Assembly: GCF_033958435.1 (NCBI RefSeq)
Contig: NC_134137.1
Coordinates: forward strand, 66,356,001 to 66,420,000
DNA: 64,000 bases
Reading direction: 5' to 3'
Source: Carettochelys insculpta
Taxonomy: Eukaryota > Chordata > Testudines > Carettochelyidae
The notes beneath the pieces are model-generated. The model had not been told where the DNA came from and did no database searches. It worked only from the letters and a program-made list of their open reading frames with translations. The position numbers and the translations under genes were made by a program. Numbering within the stretch: the first letter of the stretch is position 1; each line of letters begins with the position of its first letter. Shown piece after piece: positions 12,345-24,345 of this stretch.

Positions 12345-14328
12345 CTTTAGTTCTATGTCTCATACCAGTGTTGCTGATATGCAGATGCTAGTATAAGGAA
12401 TATGGTATATTCTGTTGCTGGACTGCTTGAAAAAGAGCATTTATTTATGATCAGAAATTAAAAATAGTATTTTCCCCTTACATATTGCCACAGTTGTGTT
12501 TGTTTTCTGTGCAAGAGATTGAGAGTGAAAACCAATATATTATGCTTTCTAAAGAGAATTTTTAGTAACAGTGTTCAAGTTTCAAAAACGTTAAAATTAC
12601 GAAATTTTCAGGTTTTGTTTCTTAATTATGCAAACCTGGAAAATATTTAATGACAAACTATTTTTTCACTTAAAGAACCAGTTTTAGGGTGAAAATTTGA
12701 TCAGCTCTAATACCTACTGTTTAAAAACAAGGGCAGTTGCAAATTGGTCTTCTGACCATTTCTGAAGTCAGCGTATCCCAATACAGCACAAATCTGAGCC
12801 TTACTTTAAATTCTGATTTCAATGCTGGTAAAACTTACTTAGGGCAGCTGTGAAAAATTGGGTGTGTTTATAGTTGACAGCTTTGGACGTAATGATTTTT
12901 AAAAATGCCAAGATGTCAAAACAACTATGGAAAAGACTGAAGTGTACCAGCATGTAACAGTGCATTTCCAGTATGACTGTTGCTTATTTTCTTCAATTTA
13001 ATAATCCTGTCTTCCCGAGTATGACGTGTTTCATTGTATATAATATTTTACTGTCGCTCCACCAGGCATTAAAAAAAAAATTAAAAATATCTTGAGAAAA
13101 CCAAATCCCTTTATTTCAAAGACAAATTAGATTGATGTATCTTACTGTTCTCTATAGAGTTCTTCATAAGCACATTGCTTCTTGAAGGGATACCAGACAT
13201 TTTGTATTCAACAGGAATGTGCATATATTCATTAAGCTGTATTTTGTAAAACTTACTGACAGGGACATTTGATTGTGCCTTTGTTCTTTAGTTTGTCAGT
13301 ATTGATAAATGAAGAAAATGTTGGTAACTGTGAGAGGTGTTTGATGTTTATAGAATAAGGGAAAATGGTGGAAAACCTGATTTGTTTGTAAAAATAGAAG
13401 TTAGTGACAGTAAAGAAAGAAGAGCACTACAAATAAAGAGAGAGAGCATATTTTTTTTCAGTATGTGCTATTGAATATCCACTTCAAAAATAAATGCTGC
13501 TCAGTACCAGAATTCAACTGCTAGTTGGAAAGAAAATATGCTGTTTAATATGTCTGAACAAAGGAAGGTTCATGTAGATTTCTGTCACTTTTGTGGTAGA
13601 GAACTAGGAAGGAGAAGCTGCACCTGGGAAGGAAAATGTGACATTTTCTCAAACTGTGCTTGCAAACCAAGTTCCACTTACTTGTGACTCCTAAATAAGA
13701 TGCTGTGTGCTGTGGATGTATGATTGTCCTGTATGGTTCCATTCATTTCTTGAACATTTTCAGTAGTGCAACTATTTCAGCTGTGGAATAATTCATAATG
13801 TTATTTAAATAGTCATTATGGAGCTTCATTGTTAACACCCATATGAGATGAATGAGCACAGGTCTCCTCCCTCAGAGCTATTGTTTCAGGCTGTCTGCAG
13901 ATTCATTTGAACTTACTGGGATGCATAACAGCAAATTCACATTTTGAAGGCAATGTTCACAAATATAAGGTCCAGAGAATTAAGTTTAAAAATAAACATT
14001 GGCCTCTAGAAGCCAAGAGAGCAACATCTATGAAAAGTACTGGCGCAAAAGGTCATCCCAGTTCAGTCCATGTGTGCGCTTGCTAACGTACAGTAAACAC
14101 TATAGTCTGAGCCTGGGAATAGAGAGGAAGGATTCGGAAACCAAGAAAGTATAGTGAGACAAAGATAAGAGGGGAAAGGTAAGATTAGAGGCTGTTGGTA
14201 AAGCACAGGTTACCCTTTTGGTCACTTAGTCTTCTGTTACTCCTCATGGTACGTGTAACTTACACCACTTTTGCAGGGATATTTTGCTGATTTTTTTTTT
14301 CACATTAGCTTTAGTAAGATTTCTCTTG
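12345..14328. other. Unassigned AT-rich sequence
   Basis: About 2 kb with no recognisable gene or repeat. Confidence 0.4.
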
Positions 14329-14760
14329 AGCCGCATCTATGCGTGCCGGCAACTTTGAAGTAGCCGCGCCAACTTCGAAATAACGCCTGCCACGTCTACA
14401 CGGGGTAAGCGCTATTTCGAAGTTGACATCGACGTAAGGCGGCGAGACGTCGAAGTCACTATCCCCATCGGGGATGGGAATAGCGCCCTACTTCAATGGT
14501 GAACGTCAAAGTAGGGCATGTGTAGCCAATCCGTGTCCCGCAACATCGAAAGTGCGGGGTCCGCCATGGCGGCCATCAGCTGAGGGGTTGAGAGACGCTC
14601 TCTCCAGCTCCTGAGCTCTATGGTCGCCGCGTGCAGCGGCCCCTTAAACTCCCCGCCCCCTGCCTTCCTGTGCAGGAAGCTGAGAGCGCGTGCAGGCAGC
14701 AGCATTGCCACATGGCTAGCCTGCTCACGCCTCTGCAGCCCCAAGCCACCCCCCCACTGT

Positions 14761-16294
14761 GATGGCTGCCCGCCAGCCCCCCAAGCGCCCCCAGGGCACC
14801 CCCCTCCCCCAAGGGGAGCCAGGGCTCCCAGGCATCCAGCCAGCCTGGGAAAAGGCAGCAGGGCCCCTCCTGGACGGAGGCCGAGCTTTGGGACCTGCTG
14901 CGGCTCTGGAGCGAGGAGGAGGTGCTCCAGGTAATGGGGAGCAAGAGGCGGAATGCGGATGCGTTCACTCGGCTGGCCGAGGGCCTGGCCACCCAGGGTG
15001 ACCCTGCCCGCACTCCTGACCACGTCAGGGGTAAGGTTAAGGAGCTGCGGCAGGGTTACGCCCAGGCCCAGGATGCAGCCAGCCGATCTGGGGCTGCCCC
15101 CGCCACTTGCCCCTTTTACAGGGAGCTCAGGGCCATCCTGGGCCCCCAGTACACCTCCTCCCCTCCGGCCACTCTTGACACCTCGGCCGACCAGCCCCAG
15201 CAGGCCCCGGAGGCGGAGTCTGCCCCGGAGGCAAGCCCCGCACCCCAGGGCCCCCCCCAGGAGCCTACCCCTGGGGCACCGGAGGAGGAGGAGGAGGGGG
15301 AATCCTCCTCCAGCGACGGGGAGCTGCACATCATCCTGCCATCCTGGAGCTCCAGCCGGGTGTCTGCCGAAAGGGTGTCCCCCGACTGTGGGAGCGGAGC
15401 ATCAGGTATGTACCCCCCTGGTGCACATCCCCCGGGGTTGAGGGGCAGGGACAAGAGACATGACCAGGGCCCTCCACGTGCCCAGATGACCATGGCCCCA
15501 AGGACAGCAGTGGCATGTCCCTCAGAAGAGTGCATCAGCCCCTGCCCCCCAGCATGACAGTGCCATGCCCCATCCCTGGGGATGGGGGGAGTGGAACCTA
15601 GGGTCCCCCAGGGGGGGAGGGTGTGGGACACCCATCAGCAAGAGCAGCAGCATCTCCCAGGGATGGGGATGGGGAACCAGCAGCAGAGGGGTGGGGGGAC
15701 AAGGGCCACGGCTTGGGGGCCACACTAACGGCTGTGTCCACTCTTCTTCCCCGCCCCCCGTGTTCCGCAGCTGCACCATCGGAGGGCCCAGAGAGCGCTG
15801 GCGAGGTGTCCGTGGTCCCGGAGAGCCCACTGGGGCCATCGCTGCAGGCCAACCCCTCGGCGGAGCACCAACCAGCCCCAGGGCGGGGCTGATGGCAGAG
15901 CCACCACCACCAGAGGACGGCGACGGACCCTCAGCTGCTCGTGACCCTCCGGTGTCAGCTGGAGGTGTCGGAGCGGCGCCTGCGGGTGGATGAGCGGCGG
16001 CTGGAACTTCAAGAGTGGGCGCTGGCCTGGCGCCAGGAGGCATGGGGGTCCTTTATGCGCGCTTTCGAGCGCATAGCAGACTACCTGGCCCCCCATGCCG
16101 CGCCACCCACCACTCTGCCGGCCCTGCCCGCTCTGTCTGCCGTTCCACCCGCTGCTCTGACTGCCCTCCCACCGCCGTCCACCACCCTGGGGCCTTCTGC
16201 CGAGGGGGACCTGGGGCCTGCTGACACCCGCCAGCCATACCTGCCGGTTCGCCCGGCCCCCAGCCAGCCTCGGCCAGGGCTGAGGCCGAGGTGA
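14761..16294 (+). pseudogene. Harbinger Myb/SANT-like protein gene, two exons, lightly damaged
   Basis: Exon 1 is about 14761-15405 and exon 2 is 15771-16294, joined across an intron with a gtatgt donor (15406) and a ccgcag acceptor (15765-15770). The reading phase is consistent across the junction. The N-terminal half has a Myb/SANT-like trihelix pattern with tryptophans at 14871, 14889 and 14907 (SWTEAELWDLLRLW). A Pro/Glu-rich acidic linker follows (EEEEEGESSSSDGE). The C terminus (VSERRLRVDERRLELQE) is a likely coiled coil. In Harbinger elements this protein binds the transposase and the transposon DNA. Two lesions are visible: a frameshift in the C-rich tract around 14790-14820 and an in-frame TGA at 15890-15892. 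Confidence 0.75.
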
Positions 16295-16552
16295 GGGTCG
16301 TGCCCGCCAACCCTGGGCGCCGGACAGTAGAGGGCTGCGGGGCCCAGGACGTGGCCCCTCCCCTGTACATATCCCCCGTCATACCTATTTGTTGTATATA
16401 GTTTGTGTTACACCCCTGCTCTGTTTTATATGGTATCTGCCCCACCATGTAAATAGTTCCCCTGTTTTGTTTTGCGCTCTCTCTCTCTATTTATTTGTAC
16501 TATTAATAATAAGAAAAATCACCGGTTTTGGTTTCAAAACCAACAGGTCTAT

Positions 16553-16560
16553 TTTTATTT
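16553..16560 (-). terminator. Possible poly(A) signal of the Harbinger transposase
   Basis: An AATAAA hexamer on the minus strand lies about 85 bp past the transposase stop, in an AT-rich stretch between the two convergent genes. Confidence 0.45.
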
Positions 16561-16641
16561 GCAAGAAAAGGCGGGGGGTGTGCTCTTGGGTGCTCTGTGT
16601 TGTGGGGGATGGGGGAGGTGCAGTGGGGGGCCTGCCAGAGT

Positions 16642-17975
16642 TCACCCCGCGGCCTGGTCAAAATGGGCCCGCAGGGCCTCCCGGATGTGGATCCCCTCGG
16701 GGTCCACCTGGCGACTGGGGGCAGCGGGTGGCTGCATGTCAGCCCTGCCATCCTCCACAGCCCAGCCCTGAAAGAATGCCTCCCCCTTGCTCTCGACCAG
16801 GTTGTGGAGTGCGCTGCACGTGCCCACAATCTGGGGGATGTTGGTGGGGCCTGCATCAAGGCGGGTGAGGAGACACCTCCAGCGCCCTTTGAGGCGGCCA
16901 AAAGTGCGTTCAACCACCTGGCGTGCATGGTTCAAGTGCGTGTTGAAACGCTCCTGGCTGGCTGACAGATGGCCCGTGTAAGGGTGCATGAGCCAGGGCC
17001 GGAGGGGGTATGCCGCGTCTGCGATGAGGCAGAGGGGCATGGTGGTGTCCCCCACAGGGATCTCCCTCTGGGGGATGTAGGACCCCGCCTCCAGCCGGCG
17101 GCACAGGCCCGAATTCCTGAACACCCAGGCGTCCTGGGTGCTGCCAGGCCAGCCAACATAAATGTCCAGGAAGCGGCCCCGGCTGTCCACCAAGGCCCGG
17201 AGGACCACAGAATGGTAGCCCTTCCTGTTCAGGAAGCATCCTCCGCTGTGCTCCGGAGCACGGATGGGGATATGGGTCCCATCCAGAGCCCCGAAGCAAT
17301 TTGGGAAGCCCAGGCTGGCAAACCCCGCGATGGCGGCATCCAGGTCCCCAAGCCGCACGAGCCTGTGGAGGAGCAGGGCATTGATGGCACAGATGACCTG
17401 CAGGGGAAGGACATGGGAGAGCACCAGTGAGGGGTGTGCAGGGTGTGTCTGGACCTCCCCCCACAGGGCTCCCTACCCCCTCCTTCCTCGTGGGTCCTCT
17501 TACCTCCATGAGGACAGCCCCGACGGTGGCCTTGCCCATGCCAAACTGCTGCCCCACAGATCGGTAGCTGTCTGGAGCGGCCAGCTTCCAGACAGCGATG
17601 CTGACCCGTTTCTCGACGCTGAGGGCACGCTGCATGAATGTGTTCTGGCGCCTCAGTGCAGGGGGGAGCCACTGGCAGAGCTCCAGGAATGTCTGCCGGC
17701 TCATGCGGAAATTCTGGAGCCAGCGGTCATTGTCCCACTCGCCAAGCACCAGTCGGTGCTCGTGGGGTAGTGCCACAGCTGGCGGCATGTGCAGCGGGGC
17801 TGCGGAGGACAGCAAGGTCTGAGGCTGCTTCCTCCTCCCCTGGGGGCAGCTCCTCTTCTGTGAATAAAAGGTGGTCAGCTGCCTCCTGCATAGCATTGAG
17901 CAGGGCAAGCACTGCTCCTGCAGGGGCGGCTGTGTGGACCTCTGGTGGCGGCGGCTGCTGCTGCTGGGGGTCCAT
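16642..17975 (-). pseudogene. Harbinger DDE transposase (HARBI1-like), two exons, one frameshift
   Basis: Exon 1 runs 17975-17504 and exon 2 17397-16642, separated by a 106-bp intron with a gtaaga donor and a ccctgcag acceptor. The spliced frame reads GAVLME then VICAINALLLH. Exon 1 carries a helix-turn-helix (SVGQQFGMGKATVGAVLME). Exon 2 carries the DDE_4-type nuclease: first Asp in FGALDGTHI (codon 17283), second Asp in LIADAAYPL (codon 17019), Glu in VVERTFGRLKGRW (codon 16911). Expected size is about 400 residues. The probable start (MDPQQQQPPPP, 17975) is one frame away from the main exon 1 frame, so a single frameshift lies near 17790-17825. Everything downstream is open to the stop. 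It converges with the Myb-like gene, about 350 bp apart. Confidence 0.85.
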
Positions 17976-18330
17976 ACTGCTTCGATGGGTGTGCATGCCT
18001 GTGGCTCTGCAGACCGCGTGCTGTGCAGGCTGAGTGTGTCTGGGAGGGGCCCTTTAAGGGAGTGGCTAGCTGTTGCCCCGGAAGTGCTAGTCCGCCCTGT
18101 GACCCTGTCTGTAGCTGTTCCTGGCACCCGTATTTCGATGTGTGCAGCTTTGGCGTGTAGATGCTCCCCTGCAGTGCCTACTTCGATGTGGTGCTGCCCA
18201 ACGTCAACGTTGAATGTTGATGGCACCAGCCCTGGAGGACATGTAGACGCTATTCATCGAAATAGCTTATTTCGATGTCACTAGATTGAAATAAGCTATT
18301 TCGATGTAGCATACACGTGTAGACGTAGCT

Positions 18331-19164
18331 TTTGTGATTTGTATATGTCCCATTTCTGAAGCACTGACAATTATGGGGATCAAATAAGAGGATGCAGAAA
18401 TGTAGTTCTTTTTCTTCATGCCCCTTTATGGTCAATTCTAAACATTCATGTTTGCCTTCTCTACATTTGATGTAAACAGCTAGATCATCCTGAAAATTGT
18501 CATATTTATAGAGATTTCTTGAATACCTAGCTTAGAGTAATAATGAGGGTGCGGGGGGAGTTATTTTTATCATTGTTCTTGTCTGTGTGTGTTTATGCAT
18601 GTTTCAGCTCAGCTCCTTATCCCTGGCTGTCCCCTTTCCCGTGCAGAACACTTAAACATGACCATATATGCCCTTTGAACACATGTTCATGCACACAGTT
18701 GGGAGTATAGATTAAAGGAGGAGTTTTGCTGTAAGGGGTTCTCCTACCCTCTCATCTCAGGATGAAGATCCCACTAGGGCACATCCTGTTGATCTTGAGG
18801 TTTAGATAGTTCTCCAGTGCCATGCCACCACTCTTGGGGCCCGTGTGATTTGTCTCTTCTACCTGCTTATTTCCCACGCATCTCCTATGCACTGGTGGGT
18901 TCAGTGCAGAAAGCTCATCAGACACCTGAAGATCTACCACTAGACCAAAGGTGACAATAGGAAGCCCAGCAACTCTATCTGCATACAGAGTATCCAGCCA
19001 TGTATTTACCATTGCTGTGTGCATGGAGCTTTTAGTATTGCAGGACATTCTTCTAAGAAGAGAAACTTTGATTTTAGTTTTTGCTTTTTTTAAAGACCAG
19101 TGCAAATATATGGGTGCACAAGGCACCCTTTATTTTCTGTGCTTCTCTGGTCCCAGCCCTACCT
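18331..19164. other. Unassigned sequence beside the Harbinger relic
   Basis: The minus-strand open frame 19126-18752 has no motif I recognise. It may be a downstream part of the relic element, but nothing in it shows this directly. Confidence 0.35.
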
Positions 19165-20960
19165 AATGACAGGCACACCTTTTGGTTGCTTGTACAGAGC
19201 CTGCCTGAAAACCAGCAGTGTCTTCAGCCAACTCCATGGGACAATTCTTGCTCCCCTTCCCCACCAGGGTTGCTAACCCACAGAAATTTCATTTATGGAC
19301 AAACAGCGAAAAAAATTATGGACAGACACATTTTTTTAGGGACATAATTTATATACTATATTAAGACAATATAAATGGCCAAAAGTGAAAAGTAGTCATT
19401 ATCATTCATATATCACAAGATTTAACTTACTTTCATTTAATTAGTCGTGGTCCTGGATGTTTAAACAACATGGATGCTTCAGTTCTTCTGCAAGCAAAAT
19501 CTTTTCCAGTTTTGGAATTGAATCAGGAAACCAATCAGCAACATTATCTGAGATGATGTCCATAAAACTCAGTAGAAGGTTTAGTCTGGCTAAGAAGGTT
19601 GCTAATTTTAGTTCACATTCTGTGACCATTTCTTGTCATTAGCAGCAAACTTTAGCAACAAAACTCATAATTCCAGGGCTAGATCTCCTTGCAGACATCA
19701 AGCTTTGGCGCTTATCACTTGCAGCATGATTATGAACATCTCACACTCCACCAAAAGCCATGTTGAACACCTTTTTACACCAACACATTTGGCGCTGTGC
19801 TTGCTTGCATTGTCTACATAAATCTAATCTTTGAACTCACTGTCTAGTCATTTGGATGAAAACACGCATGCTCTACCTTTTGATTTCTTAGTAACTGGCT
19901 CTTCATCAGGAGATAAATTGCCAATGTGCTGACTCTAACTTCGTAGGATAATGTAGACGATAACATCACGTGGCTCATGTGATTCACATGATATCACCTC
20001 AACCATTCAGGTGAAAAAAACAAATGTCCAATTTCCGCTGCTCTGCAGTAAAATGGCTGAAGCAGCACAGAAGAATTTTAATTTCTGTAAAATAATTGCT
20101 GGTTTTTGAAATTTTACTTCACTATTATGAAATTTGTGGACATCTAAATTTTTTTAAGGACTTTGCAGTCATATCCAATTTTGGCTAATTTTTTTTTATG
20201 GATTTTCTGTAAATTTACTTACAGTTGACAACCCTGTTCCGCACCCAGGATGATGTGCAGGTCACATCCCAGAGGCAGTTGGCTGCATTGGCAGCCAAGC
20301 AGGTTTGTAGGCAGCATCAGCTTGCCTTCAGCTTGCTAAATGCACACACTGTCACCATCTGCAGCTGCTAAAATTATAATTAATCCTTCCACCAGGTGCT
20401 CTGTGGTCAGGGGATGGTCTCACAAGCCAGGGTAATAGTGTAAGTGAGAAGTGGGCACAAATGCCCCCATTGAAAATCATGTTATTTGGAGGAAATACGG
20501 TTACTGTTTGTCCAAACAGGTAAATGTAAAATCTCCTCATTGCCCTGGTATTATGCATCTTTCCCATACATCCCACATTAGTGTTCATGAACCTGCTCTA
20601 TGCAGTTGTCATATTCACGTACTCTTTGTGTTAGGCAAACTATGGACATTTGAGTGTCATCAGTGTTCCCAGCACAGCAGTTTTGAGATCACCATTATCT
20701 GAAAGTTGCCTGTTACCAATAGTAAACTGATTATCCACTCACCTGTGGCAGTTTGGGATAGCTAGCTTCCAGGCTGCAATAATAACTGGCTACTGGGCTG
20801 GCATGGCATCCTTCAGTTGCGGTCCTGGCACTGGAGATAATCTCCTCATACAGATCCATGAGAGTAGTGTTCATTATGAGAAAATTCTGGAGCAATAGCT
20901 GATAACGTAGGCAGTGTGAGCCCATCACACTGTGCTAGTTGTCCTGCACCAGAAACAAGT
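19165..20960 (-). pseudogene. Decayed Harbinger transposase relic, interrupted by a hAT element
   Basis: Read on the minus strand, pieces in several frames follow the order of a HARBI1-like protein. 20960-20740 matches the region before the nuclease (leftovers such as LEASYPKL). Around 20590-20530, VGCMGKMHNTRAMRRFYIY parallels the GWPGSTQDAWVFRNSGL region of the intact copy. 20330-20240 encodes CAFSKLKASWCC, parallel to the RTFGRLKGRWRC box. The C-terminal piece (KGSKNCPMELAEDTAGFQ) resumes only at 19256, beyond the hAT insertion. Many stops and frameshifts are present. It belongs to a different, older Harbinger subfamily than the 14-18 kb element. Confidence 0.6.
19265..20236 (-). mobile_element. 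hAT element with transposase N-terminal remnant
   Basis: The ends cagggttgctaac and gttgacaaccctg are inverted. The flanks ttccccac (19257-19264) and ttccgcac (20237-20244) match at 7 of 8 bases, a clear hAT TSD. On the minus strand, fragments at 19860-19640 resemble a Cys/His DNA-binding module, and 19629-19441 encodes TECELKLATFLARLNLLLSF followed by WFPDSIPK. That pattern is typical of the N-terminal region of a hAT transposase group related to zinc-finger host genes. The catalytic RNase H-like part is absent, so it cannot move on its own. Confidence 0.75.
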
Positions 20961-21563
20961 GTATGTATAGGCGACCTCAACAATTGTAGCAGACAACAGA
21001 TGTCCTCTGTCCACCTTGAATGGATACTACCTAGGAAATGCTGCTGAAACGTCAGTCACCATCTTCTGGACCCTATTGGAAAAACAGTTCGTTCACAAAT
21101 AGAAACTTCTCATTCCATAGTGCTGGGTCCATGACATGGCCTGAGCTGGAACAGAAGTACGTGTAGAATGTGAAGGGCTGAAAGTGCCACTGCTAAAGGC
21201 TATAAATAACCCTTTCACCCCCATCCCTTCCCCAACACACAATATACCTATCACATGTGGTATGTCTGATCCAAAACACAAAGTGCCTTAACATCTATGT
21301 GGGTGAAACCAGAGGATCACTGTGCTCTTGAATGAACTCTCACCGAAAAATAACAGAAGGCAGAAATACCCTGTCACCTGTGGGTGAACACTTTTTCCAA
21401 AGTGATCTCTCTCTCTCTCAGCCTTCATCGTCAAAGGAAACCTGCAAAACACTTTATAAGACAAGTTTAAATTAATAACTTTCTCAGACACTGAAAATGG
21501 TGATCTTAATAAAGACCCTGGATTTACGCCTAACTACAAAAATGCATAACTCACTAATTCCCC
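20961..21563. other. Unassigned sequence
   Basis: It may include the 5' part of the Harbinger relic, but no specific match could be read. Confidence 0.35.
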
Positions 21564-21566
21564 TTT

Positions 21567-22276
21567 GGCTGCGTCTACACGTGCACGCTACTTCGAAGTA
21601 GCGGCAGTAACTTCGAAATAGCGCCCGTCACGTCTACACGTGTTGGGCGCTATTTCGAAGTTGAAATCGACGTTAGGCGGCGAGACGTCGAAGTCGCTAA
21701 CCCCATGAGCGGATGGGAATAGCGCCCTACTTCGACGTTCAACATCGAAGTAGGGACGTGTAGACGATCCGCGTCCCGCAACATCGAAATAGCGGGGTCC
21801 TCCATGGCGGCCATCAGCTGGGGGGTTGACAGATACTCTCTCTCCAGCCCTTGCGGGGCTCTGTGGTAACCGTGGGCAGCAGCCCTTAGCCCAGGGCTTC
21901 TGGCTGCTGCTGCTGCAGCTGGGGGTCCGTGCTGCATATACAGGGTCTGCAACTAGTTGTTGGCTCTGTGTATCTTGCACTGTTTAATGAAAGTGTGTCT
22001 GGGAGGGGCCCTTTAAGGGAGCGACTTGCTGTTGAGTCCGCCCCGTGACGCTGTCTGCAGCTGTGCCTGGCTCCCTTATTTCGATGTGTGCTACTGTGCC
22101 GTGTAGACGTTCCCTCGCTGTGCCTATTTCGATGTTGGGCTGAGCAACGTCGAAGTTGAACATCGACGTTGCCAGCCCTGGAGGACGTGTAGACGTTATT
22201 CATCGAAATAGCCTATTTCGATGTCGCAACATCGAAATAAGCTATTTCGAAGTTGGGTGCACGTGTAGACGTAGCC
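21567..22276. mobile_element. Harbinger deletion derivative (MITE), 710 bp
   Basis: The ends are ggctgcgtctacacgtgcac and, inverted, gtgcacgtgtagacgtagcc, nearly perfect. The flanking ttt (21564-21566 and 22277-22279) is a 3-bp TSD. The left ~290 bp correspond to 14329-14610 and the right ~300 bp to 18038-18330 of the 4-kb element, including the gggaggggccctttaaggga segment. The whole coding interior is gone. It is in the same orientation as the full element and can only be moved by a transposase supplied elsewhere. Confidence 0.85.
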
Positions 22277-23769
22277 TTTCTGTCCTGGGACTTTAGGGAT
22301 GTTAATGGGTTACGTCACCTTGAATGGTCCCTTAGATTAGAATATATATTAATTACTTAAGTTAAAGAATACAGTTTATCTTATGTTTAGCTGTGAAATT
22401 TGGAATACATTCTCCAGGTCTGCAGAAGAGCTTTGTGTAGCAAAAAAGCTCATCTCTCTCACCAACAGAAGTTGGGCTAATGCAAGTTATTACTGCATCA
22501 ACTTGTATTTCTAACCTCCTGGGACTGACAAGGCTACAGCCACATTGCATTTTGCTAATTGTGTGTTTGCTCGTTAAAAACACATCTGTATGGAGGGTAC
22601 AATACACCAACCAATTCCTCTGGGGTGGGGACTCAATTTAATGAGGTACTAAAAACCCTGGGATATGCCCCCAGAAACCCTAGAGCAAAACATATGCAGG
22701 GTTAACATTGATGTGAGTAGCTGGGCCTGGGACATGTGCAGCTCTATAGCATGTATATTTGGCAGTGGGTTTGACAAGCACATGTGCATATATGCCCGAG
22801 CCAGAACATTCTCTCTCTGAAGTGTGTGTATCCTCAGAAATCCTCAAGACAGAGTGGTAGGCAAACTGAGGAAGCCACCAGATAAGTGTCAGTACAGAAT
22901 AAGGACCATTTATACCTGTCTGGCAATTGAACTATTCATCTTTCCTGCTTTGTCTTTCTTTTCCTGTTCCTTTTCATGTCAGTTAAGACTTTTTGTCTGT
23001 GTGTTTCCTTTTTTTCTCCCACATTTTCTAGTTCTAACTGTTCAGTCCTTTTTCTTCTTTAACAACTGTATAGTAAAACTAATTTGTTTTGTCAAACGTG
23101 TTATGCACTACATAGTGCTGATAGATGCATTACTAGGTCACAATCAGGAAAATTTATAGAGCCGTTAGATACTAATTGAGAGTTAATGCTCTGCACAGGC
23201 ACATGTCTTAACATGTCTGTTTTCAGGACAAAACTATATGGAGCCATATTTTGGAATCCTTAATAAAATTGCTATTTTTAATCTTGTGGATAAAATGGCA
23301 AACTAAAATAATGCCCTTGATTGATGCAGAGTTTTCCACTTTATACTGCTGTTCTGCTCAAAGTCAAATGCAGAATGTGGCTCAAATGTTTGTTGTCATT
23401 TTTTTTGAAGGAGCTTTTTATATTCTGTCCCATACCACTAGCCATTTTACATACTGAATGTACTGGTTTTGTTCTGTCATTACCGACAGTTATGGTAAAA
23501 TTACTATTCTGAAACTTGCTGTTTGCTGGAAATATCTTGCATTATTTTTGAATTCTTATAAGCAAGTTTACTTAAAAAGCTTTAGTAGTTCATCCTACTA
23601 GTCATTATTATCTTATATAAGCTATGTTGTTGTTCACATAGCTGCAAAGGTCAATATTTTAACCTTTATTTCCAAATGGAAGTTTAACAGAATGTTTATG
23701 CTCTGCTCTTGTGCCCAAACTGTTGACTTTCATGGAAATATTTTTAATGTCTGTGGTTTTCTTTTTCAG

Positions 23770-24037
23770 GTTTTGATGACAGAACTTGAAGCAGGCTTTG
23801 GAAACATGCTTCTACAAACTTGGTGAAGACCTGCTACAAACAAGTATTGTATAGGATAGCTCCAGAGTTGGTCTGAAATTAGTTGGTTAGTGATTTAAAT
23901 TTTTATGACTATTTGTTGTAATTTTGTAGTTCTCAAATCCCCTGAAAAATTTCAGTTGTCTTTAAGGGATTATTATGATTAAATGTTTGTATGATAAATT
24001 TTCAGTAATGTATGTAGTGTTTGTATGGGAAAATAAA
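23770..24037 (+). other. Weak candidate for a host gene's last exon
   Basis: A good acceptor-like tract (tggttttctttttcag) ends at 23769. The following frame reads VLMTELEAGFGNMLLQTW and then stops at 23824-23826. An AATAAA signal lies at 24032-24037. I recognise no protein family, and such a short run can occur by chance. Confidence 0.15.
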
Positions 24038-24274
24038 GATCTGCATGATCTATACAATGGTTTAGAGAGAAAATGGAGAAGTTTAATTTCAGAGTAGACA
24101 TAGTTGTGAGTGTGCACAAGCATCTAGACAGGGGATTTAAGATATAGTTCTGTATCTGGGCCCCGATCTTTCAAATACTAGCTTAACTTTGCTCCTATAA
24201 GTAGTCTCCTTTATTCAAACTGAAATTATTCAAGGTAGTAACATTAAGTACATGAGTAAACATCAGGGCTGTAG

Positions 24275-24345
24275 AGGATGAAATCCTGGCCGCACTAAAG
24301 TTAATGACAAAACTCCATTGACTTCATTGTGGCCTGGGTTTCTCC
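24275..24345. repeat. Possible ancient amniote repeat fragment
   Basis: The palindromic wording aaatcctggccgcac, then aatgacaaaactccattgac, resembles an old dispersed repeat found widely in amniotes. Short and diverged. Confidence 0.3.

Larger units (their letters stand above)
14329..18330. mobile_element. Nearly complete PIF/Harbinger transposon, 4.0 kb
   Basis: The right terminus, read inward, starts agctacgtctacacgtg. The left terminus agccgcatctatgcgtg is a decayed version. Just inside both ends are repeated ttcgaaata-type palindromes. Between them lie two convergent genes, a Myb-like gene on the plus strand and a DDE transposase on the minus strand, the standard two-gene plan of Harbinger elements. 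The flanks ttg and ttt fit a decayed 3-bp TSD. The element is far richer in GC and CpG than its surroundings. A 710-bp derivative with the same ends lies at 21567-22276. Confidence 0.85.

Noticed and set aside
14493..15329. 278-codon minus-strand frame opposite the Myb-like gene
   Set aside because: Low-complexity Gly/Leu/Arg frame in GC-rich DNA; the plus strand has the recognisable domain and splice sites.
18752..19126. 124-codon minus-strand frame as a gene
   Set aside because: No domain, no start context, and it adjoins a transposase relic; left unassigned.
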